Program-made: the position numbers and the translations under genes
Part shown: positions 1 through 10,793 of the stretch, in pieces
How the letters are laid out: each line of letters opens with the position of its first letter
Numbering within the stretch: the first letter of the stretch is position 1
Assembly: GCF_964656455.1 (NCBI RefSeq)
Contig: NC_135719.1
Location: 133,299,284-133,363,283, forward strand
Direction: 5' to 3'
Length of the DNA: 64,000 bases
Origin: Halichoerus grypus
Lineage: Eukaryota > Chordata > Mammalia > Carnivora > Phocidae
The notes under the pieces: generated by a model
Seen by the model: only the letters and a program-made list of their open reading frames with translations
Databases searched by the model: none
Told to the model about the DNA's origin: nothing

Positions 1-900
1 TTTGAAACAAATTCAAAGCAAAGAATCCCTTAATTCTCTTGAAACACCTGGTAACCAAAAATCCAATATCCAAGAAACACAGTGATGACCCAACACTCTC
101 TGGGACTCATGTCTGGATTAGCTTCGACAGCCACAGAATGGATGCAAGTTCCAAATCTCCATTAATTGCAAAGCGAACTCAGTGGGCCATAGAGCATGAA
201 AGGAAAACTATGTAGAATGTGGATAATTCCACCTAGGACAATTTCCAGGGTCTGACACTGGATTTGGGAGCACTTGAACATCAGATTCTAAATAATAAAT
301 CTTAGCAACCTGAAAAGCTCCAAAGCCCTACTTTGGCTCTTTCTTTCTTTCTTTTTTTTTAAATCATCTACAGCATGAAGATAAATGCTAAAGAATTATA
401 TTCACTCTGGGAAAAATGAAACAAAATAATTTCAAATAAAATATGAAGACACCTTTGCCTAAAATCTTGCTGAAACTTCTTTCCTGCTTCTGTAAAACAT
501 GATTAAGAGTTTTAGTCAGTGTTATGATGGATTAGCTTAATTCAGGCGGGTCTTTTTTCCCCCACAGGCCACCCTTGAGTGGTTACGTAAACTCAGATTT
601 AAATCAATAGAAGCTTGACTTGTTTGTACTAGAGATATTTGTTCTTGGAATTGGGTACTTATTTGCCTAGGAGATTTCTAAAGTATCATATCTTAGTGGG
701 AGGTAAATATGGTTTATTGTCCTGTCAGTGACTAGAAACCTGTGCTAAAATAGAAGCTTCTTGAGTCTGCTATTCAGCGAGTGTTTGGGGAAATGTTAAT
801 TGGATAGAAACTGGTATTATCATAACTCAGGAGCCAAAGAGGACCTCAGCAATTATAGATGTCCCTATTTCAATGGAGAACTTATGTACAATTTGAAAAT
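1..900. other. Unique noncoding sequence, nothing recognised
   Basis: AT-rich unique-looking DNA with no long open frame and no repeat family I recognise. The only local signals are a T-rich run near 345-360 and an isolated polypyrimidine-AG (TTTTTTCCCCCACAG) near 553-567 that resembles a splice acceptor but has no convincing exon behind it. Confidence 0.5.

Positions 901-903
<3 letters not shown>

Positions 904-988
<85 letters not shown>
904..988. repeat. Compound (CA)n(TA)n microsatellite
   Basis: About 16 CA dinucleotides run directly into about 26 TA dinucleotides without interruption. The alternating purine-pyrimidine CA part can adopt Z-DNA, and the TA part is self-complementary. The purity suggests a length-polymorphic locus. 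A short open frame across it (800-1033) is only the repeat translated as His-Thr and Ile-Tyr and is not a gene. Confidence 0.97.
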
Positions 989-991
<3 letters not shown>

Positions 992-1635
992 AGCTATTGT
1001 GTCAGGTACAATGAAACCTTTAAAGAAGTATAAACCTATTCCCTGTCACCAAGACCTTACCATCTTTGTAAGGAGACAGCAGAAGGAATAGAGTAGTAAG
1101 TAACAGAGAAAAAATGAAATATTATGTTGTACAGTGCATATAATAAGTGCAGCAAAAAACATGAAAGAAAGAAGAGTTTTTATAAATTCAGAAATGAAGG
1201 AAAATCTTAAGATACCCGTGGGGCCTTAAGAGGGACTTGAAAGGATAAATCAAATTTGGTTGGCACAAAAGAATGAGGAGGTTAGGAGTGTTTCAAGGAG
1301 GTGTGACAGCAGTGGAAAAGGGCAGAAGGAGCAGGGTACATGAAGGGACAGTTAGTTCAGAGAAGTGAAGGGTGAACTTGAGCAGCTGCATTTTCTGTTT
1401 CGTAGGATCTTGAAAACCTTAGTAATCAATCTACAGTTCTTGGTAGTGAAGAATTCTTCTATATTTTTGAGGAAGGAGGGAGTGTTGAAAAAAAGCCTAT
1501 GTGCACAAATTATGTAACACATATGTATATATAAATATGTACTATACATAAGTATACTATATCTATGACGTCTATAGTTATAGTGTTTACATATGTATAG
1601 TATATATATATTATAGTGTGTTTTTAATATATAGA
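989..1635. other. Unique noncoding sequence with AT-rich end
   Basis: Purine-rich unique DNA followed from about 1510 by a TATGTATATA-rich low-complexity stretch that leads into the GGAA tract. No gene or recognised repeat. Confidence 0.45.
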
Positions 1636-1890
1636 AGGAAGAAAGAAAGGATGGGAGGGAAGGAAGGAAGGAAGAAAGGAAGGAAGGAAGGAAGGAAGGA
1701 AGGAAGGAAGGAAAGAAGGAAGGAAGAAAGGAAGGAAGGAAGGAAGGAAGGAAGGAAGGAAGGAAGGAAGGAAGGAAGGAAGGAAAAGTGGTAAGGAGGG
1801 AGGGGAAGGAGGGAGGGAGGGAGGAAGGGAGGATGGAAGGAAGGAAGGATGGAGGGAGGGAGGGGAGGGACGGAGGGAGGGAGGAAGGAA
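1636..1890. repeat. (GGAA)n/(GGGA)n polypurine tract
   Basis: About 255 bp of almost pure purine on the plus strand. The first part (to about 1785) is GGAA/GAAGG units; the second is GGGA-rich with several runs of three or more G. The minus strand reads as a Phe-Leu-Pro-Ser repeat peptide (1624-1917), which is a translation artefact. The mirror-like polypurine/polypyrimidine character allows triplex DNA, and the GGGA half allows G-quadruplexes. Confidence 0.95.
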
Positions 1891-1899
1891 AAAAGGAAA

Positions 1900-2380
1900 A
1901 CTTGGAGCAGCCAACAAGCTGGTTTAGAAGGAAAGGAGACTGAAGGCAGACAGAGGAATTAAAAAGCTCTTAAATGTATTCAGTGAAGGGGTTGATGAGA
2001 AGCTACACTGAGAGGGTAGCAGTGGGGACACCTCCACAGACTGGTTCTTTAGTCCATTTTGTTTAAATGAATATAACGTGTGAGGGAAATAAATGAGGAA
2101 AAAGATAATAGAGTTTCAATTCTGTGCTTATTTTATAATTTTTTACTGGATGCATGAATAATAACATTGTATACTATTGAAAAAAGATGATTTGCTGAGA
2201 AATGTGATGGTTTCCTTGTCATCTTGTGGCAGTCTGGCATACATTTAGAGCCCATAACAATGTGGTCAGCACACTTATTCTCTGAGGAGTGCCTAGAACC
2301 AAAGTTAAATATCATTTTTCAGTACAGTTAGCACAAAGTGATCTTTGCAATTAAAAAATAAATCCTACAACATTCTTTTT
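1900..2380. other. Unique noncoding sequence
   Basis: No recognisable repeat or gene. Short frames such as 2133-2315 on the minus strand have no family-like features. Confidence 0.4.
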
Positions 2381-2389
2381 TAACTTTTC

Positions 2390-2770
2390 CTTTTGAAGTA
2401 ACTTTACATTAATATTGGGTTACAAAAGGAGTACAGAGAGTTCCCTAATACCTTCACTCAGACCGCCAGTGAAAGCATCTTACCTAACCATAGTACAACG
2501 ACCGAAACTTTGGTAACACTGATATAATACTATTAACTAAATAATTTACCTCATTTGGATTTTACCATGCACTTAATCTTTGCATATACAGTTCCATAAA
2601 TTTTTATTATATGTATAGTGTTGTAGAACAACCATCACAATCAGGATGCAGAACTATTCTGATACTTGAAAGAAATTCTTCCATGTTACTCTTCTATAAT
2701 CACATTCTCCCCATCTCTAAAACTGGCAACAACTGATTTGTTCTCCATTACTGTAATGCCATTAGAGATC
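2390..2770. mobile_element. Probable ancient LINE-derived fragment
   Basis: The stretch carries phrases such as 'tacagagagttccc' followed by 'taaccatagtacaa' and 'gatataatactattaacta', which I associate with old L1-linked sequence in mammals. It is strongly diverged, has no preserved ends, and orientation is not determined. It may belong with the similar relic at 5850-6390. Confidence 0.35.
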
Positions 2771-3430
2771 ATTTCCATTTAGCACTAGAAGAAAGAGGAT
2801 TAGAAATGGTAAGTTGAACATCACAGAAGGAGAATTGGAATAGCAATGTTCTTTTAGGTATACCACTGGTTCCAAACCACTCAAGGTCAAAATGATTATT
2901 TTTCTCCTTTTCCTTATTGACTGCCCTTGGTTTATGTAGGGATGTGCATTTGCCTGTGCAGGTAAATGTTTCTCCTTCTGTTTTTGAATAAAAATTGGAA
3001 AACATAGAACATACTATACACATTCTGATAAATATTTTGGATGAACTTTTCTAACTTCCCCTCCACTTTCCTAATTAGAGATTGAAAAGCTAAAGTCTAC
3101 ATTTGCACAATCCCTTGTACCTAAGTTTTAGCATACAAATTGGTTTCAGCAAATAGATGCATGCTTAAGAAATTCAAAGACAGCGAATTTGAAAGTCCCC
3201 TTCTTGCTATTTTGAAACATGAGTGCTTGAAGACAGCTACTGCAACAAGACTCAACATTCTTTAAAAAAAAAAAAGACAACATCCTAGGTCTAACCATCA
3301 GCTTCATGGTTACATGACCACAGTATGGGGGCAAGAGCAGCAAGCAGAAATATCATCTTGATCTCCTGTTTTCCAATCTGAAGGTTATGAATTTTATCTC
3401 ATTTTAATTCTTTTACCTTCCTAATTATAG
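2770..3430. other. Unique noncoding sequence
   Basis: No repeat family or coding signature seen. Minus-strand open frames at 2769-3023 and 3146-3343 lack any domain and look like chance. Confidence 0.4.
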
Positions 3431-4529
3431 ACAATGTTCAGGATCTTTTCTTATTTTACTGGCCACTTGATTTTATGATCAGTGAATTGCCTACTCATAT
3501 CTTTTCCATGTTGCTTGTTTTCTTGTTCATATATTTTAGTAGTTCTTTATATATTTTGGATATAAATCTGCACATATATATTTTAAGCACCTAATGGCAA
3601 ATTTAAATTTATCACACTTATTATTTTTGCATTTCTGTATCCTAAATTTTTCTTCCTCGCACCCACATTATGAAGATATTATTTTGTATTTTCTTCTAAT
3701 ACATTTTAAGTTTTACTTTCTACATGTATGTAATTAGCACAGCTAAAATTTATTTTGTGTATTGTGCAAGATAATCAGATATTATTCTTTTTCCACATGG
3801 AGAGTCAATTTTCTCAATATCACTTATTTTAAAACATCCACTCTTCTTCAGTAATTCATGTTATCAAGTTGCTAAATACCCTGAGCTTTCTCTGTATTTC
3901 TTTCCCCACTACTCAATCTTGTCCCACTAGTATATTTGTGTATTTTAATTGATATTTATGTTTTTAATTAGTATATATGTATAATATATACTCCTTTTAA
4001 TCTGTATGTATTTATAATAAGTCTTGACAGCTGGAGGGAAAAGCCTCATCCTCTTTTTGCAATTTCTTTAGTTACTTTTTTTCTCTTTTCCTTTTCTTTA
4101 TTTTGTCATACAAATTTTAAGATAACCTGTCAAAACCTTTGTGGAAATATGTTATTTTCACTAAAATTACATTGAATTTCTTAATTTGTTTGAATAGAAA
4201 CAACATATTTCCATACCTAAGTAAAATATTTATTTTGGTCTTCTTTCAAGGATTTCAATACAAATATAAAAACAGCTTGTATTTTTTTACATTTTTTCTT
4301 AAATGATTTATTTTTATTCTCTTAATTGGTTATTATTAAATTATAAGTGTGCCATTGATTGTGCTTGTGGGGAAAGTGGGGGATATGTAGTTGTATCTGA
4401 AAGGAGAATTGAGATATAGACAAAACTTGTTTTCTCATCCACTAAATCCTTGTATTTTGGTGCTATAATTTTGTTTCTTTATACCCATTATAATTTTTTT
4501 TTCCTCTTTTCAATCTATGGTTTCTCCTT

Positions 4530-4560
4530 CTTTCTTTCTCTCTCTCTCTCTCTCTCTCCC
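4530..4560. repeat. (TC)n microsatellite
   Basis: Short, nearly pure TC dinucleotide run inside the decayed antisense L1. Confidence 0.85.
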
Positions 4561-5397
4561 TCTTTTTTGCATGGACTGGGACATCCCATGAAATCTAAGA
4601 CAAAATGGCTGTGAAAGGGATTCTTATCTTCTTCTACATTAAAGGAAATAATTCCAACTGTCTAATCATTAAAAGTGATATGTAACTTTTTTATATCATA
4701 TGTTAAGTCAGTGAAACCTTTTCCTTAGCTTGGTCTAAATGTTTGGTTATGATAATGGGAATTAATGTTTACAGTTATTTTCCTATTTATAATCATAAAA
4801 TTTTATCCTTTGTATCAATAACATTAATAATTGAGTGAAATAGATTTCCTTATTTTAAGCCATTTTTATATATTATATTCCTGGGATAATTCTAACTTGT
4901 CATAATGTGTAACTATTTTCAAATATTGCTAGGTACAAATTATGAATATAATTTTTTTTTGGCAGCTATACTCTTAGGTGAGATTGGACTTTAAATTTCC
5001 ATTTTCATACTGTGCTTGTCTAGTTTTGGAATCCGTGTTCACCAAATTGAATTAGTGTCTTCCACTTTTCCTACTTTACTTCAAAGTCTGTATAACCCTG
5101 GAGTTATCATTCCCTAAGGATTTAATTTATCAAAAAACTATGAAAAATGTTTCCCTATGGAATAGACATGAAGTAGAATTAGGGGGTAATAATGTCTTAT
5201 CTTAATTTTTAATTTGTATTTTCTAAATGAAGAATGAAATTGAATGACATTTCATGAATTTATCCTTTCTTTTTCTTTTTTAGTGAAATTATTTAATAGT
5301 CTTTGCTAAATCTGTTTCTTTTGTGGGTAATTCCTGTTTATGTTAAAGGATTCTTTGCCTGTATTTCCTGTTTTTTCCTATATTTGCAGTGCTTTGG

Positions 5398-5455
5398 TGA
5401 TAGTAGTAGTGGTAGTAGTAATAGTAGTAGTAGTAGTAGTAGTAGTAATAGCAGT
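5398..5455 (+). repeat. (TAG/AGT)n trinucleotide repeat
   Basis: About 19 copies of a TAG/AGT unit with GGT, AAT and AGC variants. In one frame it reads as a Ser-rich stretch within an 83-codon open frame (5303-5554), but there is no supporting signal, so the poly-Ser is an artefact of the repeat. Confidence 0.93.
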
Positions 5456-5849
5456 ATTGTTTGTCCATGGAATTTCTGGCAAAAAGTATATTTAACATTT
5501 TATGCATTTGAGTTCATCATATTTTTCTTTGGTTTCTATTTAAGATACAGATAAAATCTCCATATATCTGATTTTAAAACCCATAGAGTTTTCTTTTCTT
5601 TTTTTTTAAGTAATTAAATCTTTGATCTATCATTTATTTTTATATGAGCACTGAGGGAAGAATCCAATAATATTTTTTCCCAAATGACCCGTTAATTTTG
5701 TGAAAAGGATGGCTGTTTACTCTTGCACCACTTAATGAACAATTGCTCTTTTCCCCACTATAACTGGAAAGTTAGGCTAACTTATGCCAAGTAACCACAG
5801 TTGCAAACCACTAAGACTTAAAACAACAAGTTTTTACGTTTCACTGTCA

Positions 5850-6390
5850 TTATATGTTTATTATGGCCTTTTTCTATTCTGGTGTTCAATTAAGGATACC
5901 ACGTAGTATGCATTCATCAAGTCTCCTTAATATCCCCTCCTCCAATTTTTCTCAATTGTTTCTTGTTTATCTCAACCTCAGCAGTTCTGAAGAGCACTGG
6001 TCAAGTGTTTTGTAGAATACCCCTCACCTTGAGTCTAGCCTATGCTTTCTCATGGATTAGCCTGGGATTTGTGTTTGGGGGGAGAATATCACAGAGATAA
6101 AATTCCCTTCTCATTCCTTCACTTCAGGGGTACATGATACCGATATGACAAATTTCTCCATTGTAAAGTTATGATTTTTTTTCTCTCCATTCTTTGGAAA
6201 CAATTCCAATCAGTCCTCAGTCAAGAGCAGGGGAATTAAGCTAACCTCTTTGAGGGGAGATTACATATACTGCATGGAGTTCTTTTGTAAGGGTAACTTA
6301 TATTTTCTTCTCCCACTTATTTACTCAATAATTTACATCATTATGGACTCATGGATGTTTATTTTATAATATTTTCCTTTAATTTTATTT
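5850..6390. mobile_element. Probable ancient LINE-derived fragment
   Basis: Phrases such as 'ctggtcaagtgttttgtagaatacccctc' (recognised in parts) and 'ggtacatgataccgatatg' plus 'tctccattgtaaagttatg' resemble an old mammal-wide L1-associated repeat. No intact ends or frame. Orientation and exact family are uncertain. Confidence 0.4.
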
Positions 6391-7150
6391 TTGTGGGTTT
6401 TTTTTAGGTTTTTATCAATGTGATAGCAATTCTTTCACTATACACTGAAATTGTAAAACAAACAAACAAAAACATTGGAAATATCCAGTTGTGAAAAGTT
6501 TGAAAAAATTCGTCTGGCCAACCATCTCAAGAGCTGGGTAGGTAGCACTTTGATCATTTTCTCATTTTTTTTTTTTTTGCTTCCCTTATGTCTATTAATA
6601 TGTTTGACATTTGCGAGTCAATAAGGCATATTGCACTGATATACCCAAGTGGGTAATATATGACTTGCATGTCCAAAAATGAGACATTTTGTTTTAATAT
6701 GAAGACATTTGAATTTAGGATCAAACGTCTGGCTCTCCCCTTAAATGTGTATCCATTGAACTTACATTTTATAAGTTTAAGTTTGCCTTTCTTTTAGGTC
6801 TCTTTTAGAGTTCTCAAATAATGCATAAAATTATGGGGTTTGTGTCACTTATTACAGATTTTTATATTTGGGCTATAGTTTCTTAATGTAGCAAGAAATG
6901 TAAACTCAAACTGTACCTAGTATGGACACATTCACACACTCTTATCCAGAAAATGATAATGCCATCCCTTCTCTATTCAGTGATACTAATTGACAGGCAA
7001 ACTGGTATATGCCCAGTGGTAGGCAGGTAATCTCTCCCTCAGGAGTTTTGTGACTTACCACATCTGTGTTGACAGGCTTTTCCTAAGATAATATCATATC
7101 ACAGTGTTTTAGTATTACCTGCCAGACAGAATTATCCTTCCTTGACAGTA
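6390..7150. other. Unique noncoding sequence
   Basis: AT-rich unique DNA with a T13 run near 6568. No gene or recognised repeat. Confidence 0.4.
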
Positions 7151-7170
7151 ATTTGTCTTTCAGAATTTCT

Positions 7171-7381
7171 TTTTTTTTTTTTTTTTTTTTTTAAAGATTT
7201 TATTTATTTATTTGAGACAGAGAGAATGAGAGAGAGAGAGCACGTGGGAGGGGGGAGGGTCAGAGGGAGAAGCAGGCTCCCTGCTCGGCAGGGAGCCCGA
7301 TGCGGGACTCGATCCAGGGACTCCAGGATCATGACCTGAGCCGAAGGCAGTCGCTTAACCAACTGAGCCACCCAGGCGCCC
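7171..7381 (-). mobile_element. Can-SINE (tRNA-derived SINE), full length
   Basis: Read on the minus strand it has the tRNA-related head GGGCGCCTGGGTGGCTCAG with an A-box-like GGCTCAGTTGGTTA, a GGTCATGATCC B-box remnant, a pyrimidine-rich body and an AAATAAATAAAATCTTT/poly-A tail. A perfect 17-bp TSD, TGTCTTTCAGAATTTCT, lies at 7154-7170 and 7382-7398. Can-SINEs are mobilised in trans by L1. The perfect TSD and near-consensus sequence indicate a fairly young insertion. Confidence 0.97.
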
Positions 7382-7399
7382 TGTCTTTCAGAATTTCTG

Positions 7400-8200
7400 T
7401 GTTTCCTGCTTTAAAATCCCTTTCATCTGTCATCATATCCATATTGGTCCTTTAATTAGATTTTTCTGAAGTTTGAACAATATTTTAGCTTATGTCTCAG
7501 GGAGACATTGAGATTAGCCACCTCCTTCTCTCCCCTTCCTTTCATATTAGCTTTCTTGAAGCTGAGTAGAAGTTCTTCAATTACTTTATTCCCCATCAGA
7601 GTAGTTAGTACATGTGGATCTGTAGAAGGCACGGGCATCATCTGGTATTTCTCATTATAATGATTTTATTAGTAGGAAGGCTTCCCCTCTCATGGTCTTC
7701 CTAATAGTCAAAAACTTGCATTTATCAATCTCAGAAAGGAAAAACAAATTGGAAATTGTCACTAAGACTTAACATATCATTCAGGACAAAAACTATCAGT
7801 TTCAAGAGAAAGACTCAGAAGACTTACAGTACCTGCCATACCTTGGAGACTTTGCCAGAGAAGACATGGTAAAAGATGCACCCAGACCTGTCCCATCCAA
7901 GGAGTGATCATTCTCCTTGTTTTAGTGCAGAACCATACACTAGACAGAAACTATACATGATTTTTTATTCTCCTGTGATTACTTTGTGCAAACTGGAAGT
8001 GTAGCCATCTTTCAACTGGGCTAGGGTTCACAAAAGCTTTCCTGGTGGAAACCTGTCCTGCTCCACCAAAGATAAACATAATTAGGTAGCTGGAATCAGT
8101 TTTATTCACTTTATGCAAGATGAAGGAAAGATACTGGATAGTCAGGAGAAATAGGATTTATTTAAAACCTCATGAAGATGCTATAAGTCATACGCACATT
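7400..8200. other. Unique noncoding sequence
   Basis: No repeat family or gene recognised. Frames such as 7456-7641 on the minus strand have no family-like features. Confidence 0.4.
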
Positions 8201-8207
8201 GAAGCCC

Positions 8208-8283
8208 TAAAGTAAGGGGGAGAAGGATGCACATACCCCCCAACCTAAGGTAAGGGGGAGAAGAATGCACATACCCCCCAATC
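8208..8283 (+). repeat. Two-copy tandem duplication, about 37-bp unit
   Basis: The block starting GTAAGGGGGAGAAG and ending CACATACCCCCCAA occurs twice back to back with only two or three differences (AAGGATGC versus AAGAATGC). This is a recent local tandem duplication; no function is visible. Confidence 0.93.
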
Positions 8284-8499
8284 TGTTTCTTTTTGCTGGT
8301 TGTAAAGATAGTTTTAAACTTAAGAAGACCAAAATAACATAGAGTTGTGTGAATTGGATAAAGGTCTATTTCATCCTGACCCTGTCTATATTGATAATGG
8401 TTTATGTGTGCCAATGAAGCCATTTAGAGAAATACACTCAGCTGATTCTAAAGGAATAAAGCTAAATCTACTTAAAAAGTCTGAGTCACATAATAGAAA

Positions 8500-8600
8500 G
8501 CATTACAACACTTAGATGGAGTATCTATGTGACCTTTGACAAGTCACTTCCTATATCTGGTCTATGATCTGAGAGATCCCTTCCAGTTCAAAATCTTCAA
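8500..8600 (+). mobile_element. MIR-type SINE fragment
   Basis: Contains the MIR core-like phrase 'tgtgacctttgacaagtcac' followed by 'ttcctatatctgg'. It is short, diverged and has no TSD, as expected for this ancient mammalian SINE. Confidence 0.5.
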
Positions 8601-8609
8601 CAACTCAGA

Positions 8610-8777
8610 CAATGCTAGTTGATACGTGGTTCCTGAACCAGGAGCATCAACATCAGTTGAAATGCAGATTCTTAGACTCCACGTCAGACTTACAGAATCA
8701 GAGTCTCTGGGGGTGGGAGGTTGGTTTTAACAAGCTCTCCTGGTGATTCTTATGAAAACTCAAGGGGAAAAGCACTG
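8610..8777 (+). mobile_element. MER5A-type hAT-Charlie nonautonomous DNA element
   Basis: Near-complete match by eye to the MER5A layout: 'gtggttcctgaaccaggagc', 'atgcagattcttagactcc', 'agaatcagagtctctggggg', 'ttttaacaagctctcctgg' and 'gattcttatg'. These elements encode no protein and were moved by a hAT transposase long before carnivores arose. A second copy lies in the opposite orientation at 16177-16362. Confidence 0.8.
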
Positions 8778-9095
8778 CTCTGAGACATTTTAGTGACAGT
8801 TGGAAATAAGTAGAACACACAAACAAGTAGGCTTTCAGGGAACAACAGAAAGTTCTGAAGGAAGACGGGGTTTCTCTCTGGGTATAGAAGCAACCACCGG
8901 ACAAAGTTGAGAATACGTTTCTTGTTATGGTAGAACACATTTTGGCTCAATCTAAACAGCAGTGAATGGTGGTGGTTGTCCATTGTGAGGAATTCTTTCT
9001 CTTTGTCTTGTAAAAATAGTGGTGTCACTAGAGAGCAGTCTCACTCTGACTCCAGAACCAAGGAAGGTGGAAAGCCTTGCTAATAAAAGAACCTT

Positions 9096-9676
9096 GGCAA
9101 ACAATACCTGCTTACATGCTCAGGGTGTATTTTCCCTCTGTAGCACTCTGGAGGCCGGTGCCGCTGCCATGAACTTGCTCCGGTTTCTCATCTCCAGATG
9201 CACAAAAGCCCACTTTTCTTTATGACACCCAAGATCACACTACAGGCTGTAACGCTGCCAGTCTTCTTGCCCCGACACAGGCTCCCGCAAGGAAAAGACC
9301 CGATGGTGATAACAATAACCACTTTCCTATCACACAGAGAAAACGCATGATCCAAACAAGACTTTCCCATGGCACTTATAATATCAGCTTTACTGTACCT
9401 GTGGCCATATAAAATGAAGCAATGGAGAGAGAAGAGAATCAACCAGGAAAACATACCAGGAGCAAAATAAAAGGATGATGGCCTCCACAAGGCAAAGGAA
9501 TGGCATGATGTCCAGGAAAGGGGATCTGATGGCCAGCAAAGACATTCAGCACAGCTGAAACCAAGGAGAAGGCCCATCGTCGTGCTACCCAACACTTCCT
9601 AGCATGTTCTTATAGAAACAGTTTACTCCATCAGTAGTTCAAGAGTTTAATTCTAGCAGGAAAAAAAAAAAAAAAG
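9096..9676 (+). pseudogene. Probable processed pseudogene of an unidentified small protein
   Basis: A GC-richer leader leads into GCCGCTGCC-ATG (ATG at 9169), a strong Kozak context. Reading continues about 18 codons to a TGA at 9223, then resumes in another frame from 9225 for 41 codons to an in-frame TGA at 9348, then 39 codons to TAA at 9468. The last part has a hydrophobic segment (LIISALLYLW) followed by a basic tail (EKRINQENIPG). About 190 bp of 3'UTR-like sequence ends in a 15-A tail at 9661-9675. The insert is flanked by AAAAGAACCT (9086-9095) and AGAAGAACCT (9675-9684), a near-perfect TSD at a TTTT/AT L1-endonuclease-like site. The parent gene is not recognised; a ~100-residue protein with a C-terminal membrane segment is inferred. 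The 135-codon minus-strand frame (9188-9595) is most likely its shadow. No AATAAA lies just before the poly-A. Confidence 0.5.
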
Positions 9677-9684
9677 AAGAACCT

Positions 9685-9980
9685 CTGAAATCTTGAAGAT
9701 GGCTAGAGTAACAAAGCATTACTGCCACAGGAAGCCCACAATAAATCTTTATTGAATACGGGAATAAATGAGTGAAGGGACCAATGAAGTAACAAATGAT
9801 AACTTGTGCAATGAAGTTTTTTTCAAATACAAAATGCAATGCAGAAGAAGGAGATTTGATCCAAGTTATTCAAATAGGGCAACCACTATTATTTTCCCAG
9901 TTGATTGGAGAAAAAGGGAACTTTGAAAGAACGATAGGTATACAAACAGATTAAATGTTCGAATGGGAAGGTGGAATATC
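9685..9980. other. Unique noncoding sequence
   Basis: Nothing recognised between the pseudogene and the following MIR copy. Confidence 0.4.
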
Positions 9981-9984
9981 ATTG

Positions 9985-10205
9985 TTGTAAAGAGCTCAGA
10001 CTTTGGTGTCACATCGCTTGTGCTTAAATCCTGACTTTGCCATTTGGTAGACAGATGTTTTAACCTCAATAAGTCTGTAAAGGGGGAAGAATGTCCCCAT
10101 CCCATGGACTTGAATAATAATTATAATTATATCCATAATTTGATATAATATTTCGTAAGAGCTCACTTAATCATTAACCCATTATTATTAGCACTGTAAT
10201 TATTA
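9985..10205 (+). mobile_element. MIR-type SINE
   Basis: Shows the MIR order: 'gagctcagactttggtgtca', 'cttaaatcctgactttgcca', then 'taacctcaataagtctgtaa' and an AT-rich 3' part with 'agagctcacttaatcatt'. Diverged, with no TSD. Confidence 0.6.
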
Positions 10206-10209
10206 AGCA

Positions 10210-10460
10210 TTATATGTCACTAGGTAATTTTAGAATGATGCACTTGTCTGAGAGAGAGGACAAATACTGCTTGTTTCTCTTTATCTAAGGTTTCAGTGGT
10301 TGACCAGAGAAAAGGGAGAGACTTTTAAGGGAAGGAGACAGCGTGGTCAGGCCCTCTTACCCATATGACAATGAGAACTAAAGATTTTAGGAGCTAAATG
10401 CTGAAACCCATGACTTTCAACAAAATGAAGTTTATTCCCAGACACCAAAAATGTTCTCCC
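10210..10460. other. Unique noncoding sequence
   Basis: No gene or recognised repeat between a MIR copy and a CA microsatellite. Confidence 0.4.

Positions 10461-10462
<2 letters not shown>

Positions 10463-10502
<40 letters not shown>
10463..10502. repeat. (CA)n microsatellite
   Basis: About 19 uninterrupted CA dinucleotides. Confidence 0.97.
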
Positions 10503-10504
<2 letters not shown>

Positions 10505-10669
10505 AGAAGAAGCTAAGAAGAAGGAGTCAGAAGATGAAAGTCACAGTCAGAGAATATAGTGTGTTCAGGTTAAAGAGAAAATGCATAGCACAAAAGGCAT
10601 ATTCTGTATGCAGTGCACCGCAGATCATATGACGGATTGGGCTTTTGGACTGAGCAATTAGTTACAAAA

Positions 10670-10776
10670 GGGAAGGGGGGAAGGAAGGGAAAGAAAGAGA
10701 GAAAGAAAGAGAGGGAGGAAGGGAGGAAGGAAGAAAGAAAAGAAAGAAGGAAAGAAAGGAGGGAGGGAAGAGAATA
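10670..10776. repeat. GA-rich (GAAA/GGAA)n polypurine tract
   Basis: About 105 bp of nearly pure purine with mixed GAAA, GGAA and GGGA units, directly upstream of the TSD of the following Can-SINE. Its minus-strand translation (within 10570-10875) is a low-complexity artefact. Confidence 0.93.
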
Positions 10777-10793
10777 AGAAAAATTCTGGCCTA

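Larger units (their letters stand above)
3430..5650 (-). mobile_element. Decayed L1 (LINE-1) fragment, antisense
   Basis: T-rich DNA whose phrases match reverse-complement L1 ORF2 in the expected order: 'agttctttatatattttgg' near 3540, a 'ggtcttctttcaaggattt' region near 4240, and 'cattcctgggataattctaac' type sequence near 4880. All frames are broken. It contains a (TC)n run at 4530-4560 and a (TAG)n run at 5400-5455. The divergence suggests an old mammalian L1M-type element; boundaries are approximate. Confidence 0.55.

Noticed and set aside
553..620. Possible exon after TTTTTTCCCCCACAG (short frame starting ATLEWLRK)
   Set aside because: Only 17 codons before a stop and no convincing donor. 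Isolated acceptor-like sites are common in such DNA.
1624..1917. Phe-Leu-Pro-Ser repeat protein on the minus strand
   Set aside because: A direct translation of the GGAA/GGGA polypurine tract.
5303..5554. Hydrophobic protein with a poly-Ser linker
   Set aside because: The Ser run is a TAG/AGT microsatellite inside a decayed antisense L1; the rest is T-rich DNA reading as Phe/Leu.
7171..7381. tRNA-like sequence in SINE heads
   Set aside because: Can-SINE heads descend from a tRNA and keep A/B-box-like segments, but they do not fold as a complete tRNA and sit in typical SINEs with TSDs.
9188..9595. Longest open frame in the window, 135 codons on the minus strand
   Set aside because: No domain, no supporting start context and Cys-rich irregular composition. 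The opposite strand carries a better explained processed pseudogene, so this looks like a shadow.
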